Shown in pieces: positions 35,277 to 44,749 of a DNA stretch of 64,000 nucleotides. Source of the stretch: DATLWN01 sp963764315 (GTDB lineage Bacteria > Pseudomonadota > Zetaproteobacteria > Mariprofundales > Mariprofundaceae). The stretch covers positions 186,001-250,000 of the forward strand of contig CAVXSB010000009.1 of NCBI GenBank assembly GCA_963764315.1. Reading direction: 5' to 3'. The translations under genes were made by a program, and so were the position numbers. Below the pieces are notes generated by a model, which ran no database searches, had not been told where the DNA came from, and worked only from the letters and a program-made list of their open reading frames with translations. Within the stretch, counting starts at the first letter, position 1. Each line of letters begins with the position of its first letter.

Positions 35277-35953
35277 TGCGGTTGCTGCTGGTCGAGGACG
35301 ATGTGGCTCTGGCGGAAAGCCTGGCCGAGCAGCTGCGCGCCGCCGCCTATGCGGTCGATACGGTCAACGACGGTATCGAGGCGGAATACCTCGGGGCCAA
35401 CGAGCCCTACGATGTGATCGTGCTCGATCTGGGCCTGCCGGGTAAGCCCGGACTGGAGGTGCTGGGTGCCTGGCGTGGGGCCGGCGTCACCACCCCGGTG
35501 CTGATCCTGACTGCCCGCGGTGCCTGGCACGAGAAGGTCGAGGGTTTCCGCGCCGGTGCCGACGATTACCTGGCCAAGCCATTCCATGTCGAGGAGCTGC
35601 AGGTGCGGCTGCAGGCGCTGATCCGGCGCGCACACGGGGCGCCTGCCGGGCAGACGCTGGAGTCGGGGCAGCTGGTGCTGGACGAGGAAAGGCAGACCGC
35701 ACGCATGGGCGATCGGGAATGGACGCTGACCGGTACCGAGTTTCGATTACTCCGCTATTTCATGTTGCACCCCGGAAGGGTGCTGTCGACCAGCCACCTG
35801 CTCGACCATGTCTACGATTACGACTCCGAGAAGGAGAGCAACGTCATCGAGGTCTATATCGCCCGTCTCAGGCGCAAGTTCGGCAAGGCCTGCATCCTGA
35901 CGCGGCGCGGCCAGGGCTACGTGTTCGACCCGGAAGGGCTGTGCATTCCCTGA
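35276..35953 (+). CDS. Response regulator, OmpR/PhoP family
   Basis: A 225-residue two-component regulator. The receiver domain has the acidic pocket EDD at 7-9, the phospho-acceptor Asp51 (VIVLDLGLPG), Thr in LILTARG and Lys in YLAKPFHVEE. The C-terminal winged helix includes LTGTEFRLLRYFMLHPGRVL, NVIEVYIARLRRKFG and the wing TRRGQGYVF. It is closest in style to PhoP/QseB/PmrA regulators. The sensor kinase GTG lies 13 bases inside its 3' end. The 11-base direct repeat upstream is a natural target candidate. Confidence 0.93.
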   Translation: MRLLLVEDDVALAESLAEQLRAAAYAVDTVNDGIEAEYLGANEPYDVIVLDLGLPGKPGLEVLGAWRGAGVTTPVLILTARGAWHEKVEGFRAGADDYLAKPFHVEELQVRLQALIRRAHGAPAGQTLESGQLVLDEERQTARMGDREWTLTGTEFRLLRYFMLHPGRVLSTSHLLDHVYDYDSEKESNVIEVYIARLRRKFGKACILTRRGQGYVFDPEGLCIP

Positions 35954-37257
35954 GCGGACGGCTGCTGCTCAGCCTCGGCCTGAGCCTGGTGCTGGTGTTC
36001 GCGGTCATGGAGATCCTGTCCAGCCAGCAGGTGGACCGGCTGACCGAGCGCATGGTGCTCTCGCGCCTGGAACACGATAGCGAAGACCTGCTGGCGGCCA
36101 TGGATATCAATAGCACTGGCCGTATCGTCATGACCGAAGATCGCATTCCCAGCATGTTCCTGCGCCCGTTTTCCGGTCATTACTTCGTCATCCAAGATGG
36201 CGAGCATACGATCCGATCCCGCTCGCTGTGGGACGAGGTGCTGGCGCCGGAGCAACCCGGGGTGGCACTGAACGTGGCCGGTCCCCTGCACCAACGCCTG
36301 CTGGTCTGGACCGCGGACTACCGTATTCACGGGCGGCCCGTGCGTATGACCATCGCCGACAACGTCACGGAGCTGCACCGCATGTCCGTGTCCTTCGAAT
36401 GGTCGCTGCTGCTGCTGTCCGGGCTGGCGCTGCTGCTGCTACTCGGGCTGCAGGTCGTCGTCGTGCGCCACAGCCTCAGGCCGCTGTCGAGGCTGCGCCA
36501 GGACATCGGGCGCCTGGAGCAGGGCGAGATCGAACACCTGGCCGAACCGGGATTGCGAGAAATCGCGCCGCTGGTCGACGGCTTCAACCAGCTGCTGCAG
36601 GTGCTCGGTCAGCGGCTGGCACGCTCGCGCCAGTCGCTGGGTAACCTGGCGCATGCCCTGAAGACGCCGCTGACGCAGATTTTGTATATGATCGAGCGGC
36701 AGCCCGGAAGCCCCGAGGATCGGCGGCGGCAGGTGCTGGAGCAGCTCGGCCTGATCCAGCAGCGCATCGACCGCGAGCTTTCGCGGGCGCGCATGGCCGG
36801 GCGCGGCCCCGGCGGATTCTGGCCGAACCCGCGCCGGGACATGGACGATCTCGTCGACGGCATGCAGATCATCCATGACGATCAGCAGATCGGCATGGAG
36901 ATGAACATCGGCTGGGCGGCGGCCGACCGCGAGGACATGCTGGAGCTTGTGGGCAACCTGCTCGAGAACGCCTGCAAATGGGCCAGGGAGAAGGTGCACT
37001 GCGCACTGCGGCCCGAGGGGAAGGGACTGCTGCTCTCGGTCGAGGATGATGGCCCGGGCATGTCGGAGGCGGACATGGCACAAGCCTTCGAGCGCGGCAC
37101 CCGCCTGGACGAGCAGGTGCCCGGCCATGGCCTGGGCCTGGCCATCGTGCACGATCTGGTCGAGAGCTACGGGGGCGAGATCCGGCTGGACCGCTCCCCC
37201 GGGCTGGGGGGACTGCGCGTGCAGGTGACATTGCCGGTGCGCGCCACAACAGACTGA
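35941..37257 (+). CDS. Sensor histidine kinase (PhoQ/QseC-type)
   Basis: A 438-residue membrane sensor. TM1 is at about residues 8-26, a periplasmic domain of about 125 residues follows, TM2 is at about 153-177, then HAMP (LRPLSRLRQDIGRLEQGEIE), the phospho-accepting His238 (LAHALKTPLTQI) and the ATPase domain with N, G1 and G2 boxes (LLENACKWA, DDGPGMS, GHGLGLAIV). GTG at 35941 overlaps the response-regulator end by 13 bases. Architecture and operon (PepSY-regulator-kinase) resemble PhoPQ-like systems; the signal is unknown. Confidence 0.92.
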   Translation: MHSLSGRLLLSLGLSLVLVFAVMEILSSQQVDRLTERMVLSRLEHDSEDLLAAMDINSTGRIVMTEDRIPSMFLRPFSGHYFVIQDGEHTIRSRSLWDEVLAPEQPGVALNVAGPLHQRLLVWTADYRIHGRPVRMTIADNVTELHRMSVSFEWSLLLLSGLALLLLLGLQVVVVRHSLRPLSRLRQDIGRLEQGEIEHLAEPGLREIAPLVDGFNQLLQVLGQRLARSRQSLGNLAHALKTPLTQILYMIERQPGSPEDRRRQVLEQLGLIQQRIDRELSRARMAGRGPGGFWPNPRRDMDDLVDGMQIIHDDQQIGMEMNIGWAAADREDMLELVGNLLENACKWAREKVHCALRPEGKGLLLSVEDDGPGMSEADMAQAFERGTRLDEQVPGHGLGLAIVHDLVESYGGEIRLDRSPGLGGLRVQVTLPVRATTD

Positions 37258-37416
37258 ACACGTGTAGGCGCTTGGTGCTACTGCCCTGACCCTCGTCCCT
37301 TGGTATGACATCGATGATCCTATACCCTCGCCGCAAGGAAGCCCCCGTTGATTTCCGGGAGGATGGAGCGATGACCGTCGTTCTCCTCACGGATGGGCAG
37401 CCGCGAGGAGACGCCG

Positions 37417-38790
37417 ATGTTTACCGCCACCAACCCCACCACAGGCAAAGAGATTCATCGCTACGATCCTCTGGGTGATGCGCAGCTCGAGGACGTGATC
37501 GGACGATCCGCCTCGGCCTTCGAGACGTGGAGAACCACAGGCTTTGCCGAACGGGCCGCCCTGCTGAATCGGGTGGCCGATCTGATGGAGCGGGACGAGG
37601 AGCGGCTGGCGCGATTGATGACGGTGGAGATGGGCAAGCCGATTCGCGAGGCCCGGGGCGAGGTCAAGAAATCGGCCTGGTGCGCCCGCCACTATGCCGA
37701 ATCGGGCGAGGCCTACCTGGCCGCCCAGACCCTCGCCTCCGACGCCACCCACAGCTATGTGCAGTACCTGCCCTTGGGACCGGTGCTGGGCATCCTGCCG
37801 TGGAACGCCCCGTTCTGGCTCGCCTTCCGTTTTTGTGCGCCGGCACTGATGGCGGGCAATGCCTGCCTGATGAAGCACGATGCGCATGTGCCCGCCTGCG
37901 CCGAGGCGATCGGTGAGCTCTTCGTGCAGGCCGGTGCGCCGGCCGGGCTGATGCAGAATGTGCGGCTGACGCACGAACAGGTGCAGGCGGTGATTGCGCA
38001 TAATGCCGTGCGTGCGGTGTCGCTGACCGGTTCCAGTGCTGCCGGCGGTGCGGTCGCTGCGCTCGCCGCGAAGCAGATCAAGCCGGCCGTGCTGGAGTTG
38101 GGCGGCTCGGACCCGAGCCTGGTGTTGGCCGATGCCGACCTCGATAAGGCGGCCGAGGTGCTGACGCTTTCCCGTATCATCAATGCGGGCCAGTCCTGCA
38201 TCGCCGCCAAGCGCATCATCGTCGAGGCGCCGGTCTACGATGTCTTCGTCGCGCGCCTGGAGCGCCGCCTGGCCGCCCTGAGGCTCGGCGATCCGGGCGA
38301 GGAGGAGACCGATGTCGGGCCGATCGCCCGTCCCGATCTGCGCGACACGCTGCACCGGCAGGTGACGACCACGATCGCACAGGGCGCCCGCTGCCTGCTG
38401 GGCGGCACCCTGCCGGATGGCCCCGGCTTCTTTTATCCGGTGACGCTGCTGGTGGACGTGACGCAGGGGATGTGCGCCGCCCGCGAGGAGACCTTCGGTC
38501 CCGTGGCGGTGGTGATGAAAGCCGATTCGGCCGCACATGCCTTGGCCATCGCCAACGATACGCCTTACGGACTGGCCGCCTCGATCTGGACGGCGGATGC
38601 GGATGCGGCCGAGGCGATGGCCCGCGACATCGCGGCCGGACAGGTGGCGATCAACGGCATCGTCAAGACGGATCCGCGCCTGCCCAGCGGCGGTATCAAG
38701 GGATCCGGCTACGGCCGCGAGCTGGGACCCGCCGGCATCATGGAGTTCGTCAACATGCAGCAGGTCTGGGTCGGGCCGACCAGGAGCTGA
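37417..38790 (+). CDS. NAD(P)-dependent aldehyde dehydrogenase (succinate/aspartate-semialdehyde type, DoeC candidate)
   Basis: A 457-residue ALDH-superfamily enzyme. Catalytic Cys261 (NAGQSCIAAKR), Glu227 (VLELGGSDP), the cofactor segment ILPWNAPFWLAFR and the Rossmann turn SLTGSSAAGG are present. The sequence looks like short-chain semialdehyde dehydrogenases (GabD/Sad type). In ectoine degradation DoeC is an ALDH-family enzyme that oxidises aspartate semialdehyde to aspartate; the adjacent, convergent doeA-doeD-doeB2 cluster makes that role plausible here. GAGGAG lies upstream of the ATG at 37417. Succinate-semialdehyde oxidation is the alternative. Confidence 0.85.
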   Translation: MFTATNPTTGKEIHRYDPLGDAQLEDVIGRSASAFETWRTTGFAERAALLNRVADLMERDEERLARLMTVEMGKPIREARGEVKKSAWCARHYAESGEAYLAAQTLASDATHSYVQYLPLGPVLGILPWNAPFWLAFRFCAPALMAGNACLMKHDAHVPACAEAIGELFVQAGAPAGLMQNVRLTHEQVQAVIAHNAVRAVSLTGSSAAGGAVAALAAKQIKPAVLELGGSDPSLVLADADLDKAAEVLTLSRIINAGQSCIAAKRIIVEAPVYDVFVARLERRLAALRLGDPGEEETDVGPIARPDLRDTLHRQVTTTIAQGARCLLGGTLPDGPGFFYPVTLLVDVTQGMCAAREETFGPVAVVMKADSAAHALAIANDTPYGLAASIWTADADAAEAMARDIAAGQVAINGIVKTDPRLPSGGIKGSGYGRELGPAGIMEFVNMQQVWVGPTRS

Positions 38791-38802
38791 CGGTCGGAGA
38801 GG

Positions 38803-40080
38803 CTATTTCGCGGCCTTTCCGCCTTTCTTGTGACCATGCTTCTTCTTTCCTGCTGATGCCGTTGCGATTTCGATGACGGTATCGTTGGCATCCTGCTTCG
38901 CCGGCCGGTTCGGCCGGATGGCGAAGTCCTGCGGCACGTCCTCGAAAAAGGAGCCGCAGCCGGTTTCGGTGATGTAGAAGGTATCGGAGATGCCGCAGGT
39001 CTTGTCGCCGTCGATGGCCCACATCCACGGGATGACGTGGAAGGTCATGCCTGGCTCCAGCACCGTGCTGTTACCCTGGTAGAGGCTCAGGATATACCCC
39101 TCGTCCCAGCTGGGCGGGAAGGCGATGCCGATCGAATAGCCGGCACGGGTGATCAATTTGGCCCCCACCTTGTTTTCGGAGATGATATTGCGGACCAGGT
39201 TGTCGACGTCGGAGACCGTCATGCCGGGACGCATCTGTTCGCGGAGATGGCGCAGGGCCAGCTTCATCGTCTCCTGCGCATGATGCATGCTGTCGGAGAG
39301 TTCGCCGCAGACGGCCGTGCGCATCATGGCGGCATGGTAGCGCCGGTAGCAGCCGGCGATCTCCAGGAACACATGCTCGTCCGGTTGCACCTCGCGCCCC
39401 TCCCAGGAGGCATGGCCGATCATGGTGCGCGGACCTGAGGTGACATAGGGCATCACCGCCGGGATCTCGCCGCCCGCCGCGAACATCGCCTGACAAATCG
39501 CCCCGCCGATCTCGTTTTCGGTGACGCCGGGCATGCAGGCCTCGATGCCGGCCTGCATGCCGGCCTTGGCGGCGACGGCTGCCTTGCGCATCACCTCGAG
39601 CTCAACGGCGGATTTCTTGACCCGACTACGTTCGACGATGCCGAAGCAGTCCATGACGCGACTGCGGGTGAAGGTGGTGTGGAAATTGTCCTGATGGTAG
39701 GCGGCGAAGAAGTAGGAATTACGCTCGTAGCCGATCGTCTTTCCCGAACCTGCCAGGCCGAACTCCATCAGCGAGGTGACCAGCATCTGGATGGCATCGC
39801 CGGTATCCGGATAGGGCCGGCTCAGCTCCACCCAGGTGCGTGCAATGACGTTGGATTCCTCAAGCTTGCGGGTGACCATGAAGGGCTCGGCCTCCAGCGG
39901 CACGACCAGCGCCTGGAAGAAGGAGTAGCCGGTGGTCTGGTAGTCGGTCAGATACATCAGGTTTTCCGGATCGGAAATGATCACCGCATCGAGCAGGCGC
40001 GCCTCCATCTGCTGGCGTAGCTCACGGATGCGCCGCTCGTATTCCTCGAATGGAAAGGTCATGTCGTCGCGCTGTCTCAT
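38803..40080 (-). CDS. doeA: M24-family hydrolase, probable ectoine hydrolase DoeA
   Basis: A 425-residue creatinase/aminopeptidase-P-fold (M24) enzyme with an N-terminal creatinase domain (ISDPENLMYLTDYQTTGYSF) and a pita-bread C-terminal domain (MPYVTSGPRTMIGHASWEGR, GIAFPPSWDEGYI). DoeA opens the ectoine ring to N-acetyl-diaminobutyrate. The family alone could also mean Xaa-Pro peptidase, but the next genes upstream are a diaminobutyrate-type transaminase and an M20 deacetylase, the other Doe steps. A Lys/His-rich tail (GKKKHGHKKGGKAAK) ends the protein. Start at 40080; ATG at 40062 is possible. Confidence 0.85.
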   Translation of the reverse strand: MRQRDDMTFPFEEYERRIRELRQQMEARLLDAVIISDPENLMYLTDYQTTGYSFFQALVVPLEAEPFMVTRKLEESNVIARTWVELSRPYPDTGDAIQMLVTSLMEFGLAGSGKTIGYERNSYFFAAYHQDNFHTTFTRSRVMDCFGIVERSRVKKSAVELEVMRKAAVAAKAGMQAGIEACMPGVTENEIGGAICQAMFAAGGEIPAVMPYVTSGPRTMIGHASWEGREVQPDEHVFLEIAGCYRRYHAAMMRTAVCGELSDSMHHAQETMKLALRHLREQMRPGMTVSDVDNLVRNIISENKVGAKLITRAGYSIGIAFPPSWDEGYILSLYQGNSTVLEPGMTFHVIPWMWAIDGDKTCGISDTFYITETGCGSFFEDVPQDFAIRPNRPAKQDANDTVIEIATASAGKKKHGHKKGGKAAK

Positions 40081-40130
40081 CGCATCACCCCGCAGTCTCG
40101 AATTTTAGGGGTGCATCGGCGCACCCCCGT

Positions 40131-41381
40131 TCATCCCACCGCCGTGGCCAGTGCCTCGGAGAGGATCGCCAGGCCTTCCGCCAGTTCGTCCTCCGGGATC
40201 GTCAGTGGCGGGATCAGCTTGATGACGCTGCCGCCGACGCCGCAGGGGCCGAACAGCATGCCGCGCTCGAAACAGGCCGTGGCCACCGCCTTGGCCAGGG
40301 CGCCATCCTTCACATCCAGCGCCTGCATCATGCCCTTGCCGCGTACGCTAAAGCCGTGCTGCGGGTGCGCAGCTGCCATTTTCTCCAGAGCATCGGCCAT
40401 CACCTCGCCCTTGGCGCACACCGAGGCGAGGAAGGCCTCATCCTCGAAGTAGCGCAGCGCCTCGCGTCCGGCGACGAAGGAGAGGTTCTGGCCGCGGAAG
40501 GTGCCGGTATGCTCGCCCGGCGCCCAGTGGCGGTCGTGCTCCGGCTTCACCAGGTTCATCGCCATCGCCGTGCCCATGCCGCCGATGCCCTTGGCCAGGG
40601 TGACGATATCGGGATCGATGCCGGCATCCTCGAAGCTGAAGTAGTGGCCGGTACGGCCGCAGGCGGCCTGGATATCGTCGACGATCAGCAGTGCCCCCAG
40701 ATCGCGGGCCAGTTTCTGCAGTGCCTGCATCCACTCGGCACTGGCCACATTCACGCCACCCTCGGCCTGCACGCGTTCGACGATAAAGGCGGCCGGCTTC
40801 TCCAGGCCGCTGGAGCTGTTCTCGTACAACGCTCGCAGCGTGTTCAGGCTGTCAATGCCGCCGCCGGCATTGCTCTCGAACGGCCAGTGAGAGACATCGG
40901 TGAGCGATACGCCAGCGGCATTGCGAAACACGGAGTTGGCCGTACAGGCCAGCGATCCCAACGTCATGCCGTGGAATCCCTGGGCGAAGGCGACCACGTG
41001 GCTGCGGCCGGTGACCTTGCGGGCCAGCTTCAGCGCCGCCTCCACGGCATTGCTGCCGGTCGGACCCATGAACTGGAGCCGGTAATCCATGCCGCGCGGC
41101 TTGAGGATGGTTTCGACGAAGCCCTGAATGAAATCGCGCTTGGCGACGGTCATCATGTCTAGGCTGTGCAGCACGCCATCCGAATCGAGGTAGTCCATCA
41201 CCGCCTGCTTCATGGCCGGCGGGTTATGACCGAAATTGAGAACCCCGGCGCCGGCGTAGAAGTCGATGTACGCCTTCCCGTTCTCGTCGAACTGCTTGGC
41301 GTTCTGTCCCTTCACGAACACGGCCGGGTAGGCTCGGCTGTAGGCGCGGATCTCCGATTCGTATGACTCAAACCAATCCAT
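40131..41381 (-). CDS. doeD: Diaminobutyrate--2-oxoglutarate transaminase, EctB/DoeD type
   Basis: Class III PLP aminotransferase of 416 residues. The opening MDWFESYESEIRAYSRAYP, then DFYAGAGVLNFGHNPP and FMGPTGSNAVEAALKLARK, are characteristic of the EctB/DoeD group that interconverts L-2,4-diaminobutyrate and aspartate semialdehyde. The PLP Lys is Lys264 (TLAKGIGGMG). With doeA and doeB2 on either side the degradative role (DoeD) is favoured; no ectA or ectC is present. AAAGGAG lies eight bases before the ATG at 41381. Confidence 0.88.
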   Translation of the reverse strand: MDWFESYESEIRAYSRAYPAVFVKGQNAKQFDENGKAYIDFYAGAGVLNFGHNPPAMKQAVMDYLDSDGVLHSLDMMTVAKRDFIQGFVETILKPRGMDYRLQFMGPTGSNAVEAALKLARKVTGRSHVVAFAQGFHGMTLGSLACTANSVFRNAAGVSLTDVSHWPFESNAGGGIDSLNTLRALYENSSSGLEKPAAFIVERVQAEGGVNVASAEWMQALQKLARDLGALLIVDDIQAACGRTGHYFSFEDAGIDPDIVTLAKGIGGMGTAMAMNLVKPEHDRHWAPGEHTGTFRGQNLSFVAGREALRYFEDEAFLASVCAKGEVMADALEKMAAAHPQHGFSVRGKGMMQALDVKDGALAKAVATACFERGMLFGPCGVGGSVIKLIPPLTIPEDELAEGLAILSEALATAVG

Positions 41382-41406
41382 TTCATCGTCTCCTTTCAAA
41401 CCTAGA

Positions 41407-42570
41407 TTACGCAACCGGCGTGCCAGCCAGCCGACAGAAGACACGCATCACCTGCGCGATCACCTCATCGTTGAACCGGTACGCCGGACTGTGGCAGGGC
41501 ACATCGAAACAATCCTGCCCCTGCCCGGCCTGGGCCATGCCGACCAGGGCGAATGCTCCCGGAACCTTGTCCAGGTAGTAGCTGAAATCCTCGGAGGCCA
41601 TCAGCGGCAAGCGGAGATCGGCATGGCCGGAATCGTCGCCCAGCTCCGCACGCAGCGCCGCCTGGTAGCGGCCGGCAGGGCCGGCATGGTTGATCGTCGC
41701 CTCGTAACGGGGGCGAATCTCCACCTCAGCCCTTACCCCGTAGGCTTCGGCGGTCGCTTCGGCAATGGAGCGGATGGCGGCATTGATCAGTTCGCGCCAA
41801 TGCGGTTCGGATAGGCGAATGCTGCCCTCAAGATAGACACTGTCCGGAATTACCGTTACCGCGTTCTTGGCATCGATCGAGGTGACGCTGACCACCGCCG
41901 CTGCCTGCGGCGGCAGGCGGCGACTGACGATCTGCTGCAGGTTCAGGGTCAGTGCGGCGGCGGCCAATACGGGATCGCGCGCTTGATCGGGTTGCGAGGC
42001 ATGCCCTCCTTGGCCGAGCAGGCGGATATGGAAGGTGCCGTTGCCGGACATCACCGCCCCGTCGGGGCAGATTGCCTTTCCGAGAGGCAGGCCAGGCCAG
42101 TTGTGCCATCCAAATATGCAGTCGATTCCGCTCAGGGCGCCATCCTCGATCATTCTTTTCGCCCCGTGCCCGCCCTCTTCGGCGGGTTGGAACAGCAGGG
42201 AGACCGGGCCGGCCAGCTCCGATTCGTGTGCCTTGAGCCATCCGGCCGTGCCGAGCAGGGCGGCCATGTGGCCATCGTGGCCGCAGGCGTGCATGACGCC
42301 GGGTGTCAGTGAAGCGAAATCGGGAGATGAGTCTTCCCGGATGGGCAGGGCATCCATGTCGCTGCGGAAGGCGATGTGCTCCCCGTCGGTATGGGGGGCC
42401 AGTGTGGCGACACAGCCGTGCTCGGCACAGGGGCGCCAGTCGATTTGCCAGTCGCTCAGTTGTTGGCGGATGAACCGGGCGGTTTCCTTCTCCTGCCAGG
42501 TCAGTTCGGGGTGTTGGTGCAACCAGTGGCGCATCTCCCAGATCTGTTCGAGATGCTTCTGCCAGTTCAC
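41407..42570 (-). CDS. doeB2: M20 amidohydrolase, probable N-acetyl-diaminobutyrate deacetylase DoeB2
   Basis: A 387-residue M20D metallo-amidohydrolase. It has RHWLHQHPELTWQEKET, the metal motif MHACGHDGHMAALLG, QPAEEGGHGAKRMIEDGAL and the dimerisation domain with GQGGHASQP. Family members cleave N-acyl amino acids; in Doe clusters DoeB2 removes the acetyl group from N-acetyl-L-2,4-diaminobutyrate, the product of DoeA. GTG at 42568-42570 is the only start near the conserved N-terminus, and it lacks a good ribosome-binding site. A strong GGGAGG plus ATG about 50 bases upstream is out of frame, so a small indel at the 5' end is possible. First gene of the doe operon. Confidence 0.85.
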   Translation of the reverse strand: MNWQKHLEQIWEMRHWLHQHPELTWQEKETARFIRQQLSDWQIDWRPCAEHGCVATLAPHTDGEHIAFRSDMDALPIREDSSPDFASLTPGVMHACGHDGHMAALLGTAGWLKAHESELAGPVSLLFQPAEEGGHGAKRMIEDGALSGIDCIFGWHNWPGLPLGKAICPDGAVMSGNGTFHIRLLGQGGHASQPDQARDPVLAAAALTLNLQQIVSRRLPPQAAAVVSVTSIDAKNAVTVIPDSVYLEGSIRLSEPHWRELINAAIRSIAEATAEAYGVRAEVEIRPRYEATINHAGPAGRYQAALRAELGDDSGHADLRLPLMASEDFSYYLDKVPGAFALVGMAQAGQGQDCFDVPCHSPAYRFNDEVIAQVMRVFCRLAGTPVA

Positions 42571-42759
42571 GGGACATGTCCATGGTGCGCAGTTTCCGGA
42601 TGATGTCGTTGTTCAGCGGACATACCGCACCTCCCGGACATGGGAAGAACCTACGCCTTCATTCGTCGTCATTACAAGGGTGGGGGCCTGGGAGGGATCG
42701 CCTTTGTCAGGGATCCGGGGTATGGATGGTGTTGAGCCGGACGGCTGCGCCTGAGCGGA

Positions 42760-44553
42760 CTAGGGATTGGCCGTAGCCTGCTGCGACTCCTCCCACTCCT
42801 CGATCGCCTTGTCGCCGGCCGTCTCCAGCGGGGCGATGCGCTTCTGGAAGTCCGCCATCGCCTCGGGTGTGGCGGCGATCAACAACTCGTCACCAACCTG
42901 CAGCACGGTGCCGGCGCCCGGCACGATTTCATTCTCGCCGCGCAGCACGGCGACGATGACGGCATCCGAGCAGGCGATCTCGCGCACCTGCTGGCCGGCG
43001 GCGGAGGTGCCGGGATCGAGCGTCACCCGGTACAACAGCTCATGTCCGCGCCCGAGCGGTATGCCGGCGCCGTCGGCCAGGGCCAGGGTCAGGTGCTGGC
43101 TGATCGTGCGCCCGTCCAGCTGCATGCGGTTCTGGCGCAGGAAATCGGCGATGATTTCGGAGAACATCTCGGTATTGGCGGGGCTGTCGGCGGGGATCGG
43201 CTCCTGTGCCTCGTACAGCGTCGGGTATTTGAGGTTGCGGGTCAGGCCCATCTGCACCAGATAGCTGACCGCCACCGCCAGCATCGTGGGCATGATCAGC
43301 TGGTAGCCGCCGGTCATCTCCGCCACCATGACCATCGAGGCGATCGGCACGCGTGCCGCCCCGGCGAACAGCGCGGCCATGCCCACCACGGCCATCGCCG
43401 TCGTCGGGATGCCGGTGATGTGCAGGGTGTGCAGCAGCATGGCGAAGGCGGCGCCGAGCATGGCGCCGACATACAGACTGGGCGCGAACACGCCGCCGGA
43501 GCCGCCGGAGGCGACGGTCAGCGATAGCGTCACGATCTTGCCCACCGACAGCAGAAGCAGCAGCCAGATGGCAATGCCGCTGCCGCCCTGCAGCGCGAAC
43601 TGGACATAGCCGTAACCGCCGCCGAGCAGCGGTGGTGCCAGCAGGCCGAGGATGCCGACGCCGAGGCCCCCGAGCGCAGGCTTCAGCATATTGGGAATCT
43701 TGAGCTCGTGAAACTTGTCGCGGGTCCAGTAGAACACCGTCGGCAGCAGCGCGCCCAGGGCGCCTGCCAATGCGGCCAGCACCACGAACCAGACGAGGTC
43801 GGCCGGTGCCCCGAAGCTGACGTTGTGCGGGAGCACGAACAGCGGCAACCAGCCGTTGAACAGGCCGGTCACCGCATAGGCTACCGCCGAGCCGACCAGC
43901 GTGAAGGTCAGGTAGCGGCCCTCGAAGGCCATGGTCGAATACAGGATCTCCACCGCGAACAGGGCCGTGCCCAGCGGGCTCTTGAAGATGGCCGACAGGC
44001 CTGCGGCCATGCCCACCAGCAACAGCACACGCCTTTCCTCGTCCGGCAGCTTCAGCAGGCCGCTGACGACCGAGCCGACGCCGGCGGCGATCTGTGCCGT
44101 CGGCCCCTCGCGTCCGGCCGAGCCGCCCGAGCCGATGGTGATGGCGCTGGCGATGGTCTTGACCACCGGCACGCGGTAGCGCATGCGCCCGGAGGTGCGG
44201 TGGTAGCCCTTGACGGCGGCGTCGGTGCCGTGGCCCTCCGCCTCTGGCGCCAGGCCATAAACGAGAATGCCTGAGATCAGTCCGCCCAGCGTCGTGGCGA
44301 CCGGGATCAGCCAGTGCACATGGTCGAAGGCCGGGGCCGTGCCCATGGCGCGGGCCTGGTCCACGGTGACGAAGGAGTAGCCGCTGATGGGGATCAGGAT
44401 CTTCAACTCGGCCAGGTGCAGCAGCCAGATGAAGAGCTGGGCACCGAGGGCGCCGACCACACCGAGGAAGACACTGAGGATGATCAGTCGGGTGGTGCGC
44501 TGGAAGCGCATGAGCCAACGCATGGATTGTCCGTCTCTGGCCTGGGTTTGCAT
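42760..44553 (-). CDS. CLC-family chloride channel/transporter with C-terminal TrkA-C domain
   Basis: A 597-residue membrane protein. The CLC core (about residues 20-430) includes GSGGSAGREGPTAQIAAG, whose GREGP carries the gating glutamate, and the later SGGSGGVFAPSLYVGAMLG, matching the CLC signature. CBS domains are absent; instead a C-terminal TrkA-C/RCK-C-like domain is present (TSAAGQQVREIACSDAVIVA to LIAATPEAMADF), which suggests ligand control. CLC proteins of this sort move Cl-/H+ and help acid or salt tolerance. Start at 44553 (MQTQARDGQS); ATG at 44523 is an alternative. Confidence 0.9.
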   Translation of the reverse strand: MQTQARDGQSMRWLMRFQRTTRLIILSVFLGVVGALGAQLFIWLLHLAELKILIPISGYSFVTVDQARAMGTAPAFDHVHWLIPVATTLGGLISGILVYGLAPEAEGHGTDAAVKGYHRTSGRMRYRVPVVKTIASAITIGSGGSAGREGPTAQIAAGVGSVVSGLLKLPDEERRVLLLVGMAAGLSAIFKSPLGTALFAVEILYSTMAFEGRYLTFTLVGSAVAYAVTGLFNGWLPLFVLPHNVSFGAPADLVWFVVLAALAGALGALLPTVFYWTRDKFHELKIPNMLKPALGGLGVGILGLLAPPLLGGGYGYVQFALQGGSGIAIWLLLLLSVGKIVTLSLTVASGGSGGVFAPSLYVGAMLGAAFAMLLHTLHITGIPTTAMAVVGMAALFAGAARVPIASMVMVAEMTGGYQLIMPTMLAVAVSYLVQMGLTRNLKYPTLYEAQEPIPADSPANTEMFSEIIADFLRQNRMQLDGRTISQHLTLALADGAGIPLGRGHELLYRVTLDPGTSAAGQQVREIACSDAVIVAVLRGENEIVPGAGTVLQVGDELLIAATPEAMADFQKRIAPLETAGDKAIEEWEESQQATANP

Positions 44554-44749
44554 ACAGGCCGCCCATGGTACGTTTTTTGTCGGCGTTCGTCAGCCCATGG
44601 AAAAATTCCTTTTTGTCATGGGATCATCAGGGTTGGGAATACCGACATGCCGGCCCGGTATGGGGATGGGGGGCGGCGCAATCGGCAGATTTCGTGAAAA
44701 TTCGCGGGCATGCTCCGGCTCGGCCGGATTATCGATATTCGGGGCGGGC

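Noticed and set aside
37371..37470. Short frame with a good ribosome-binding site overlapping the aldehyde dehydrogenase start
   Set aside because: It could be a leader peptide, but it runs out of frame into the dehydrogenase and has no recognisable features.
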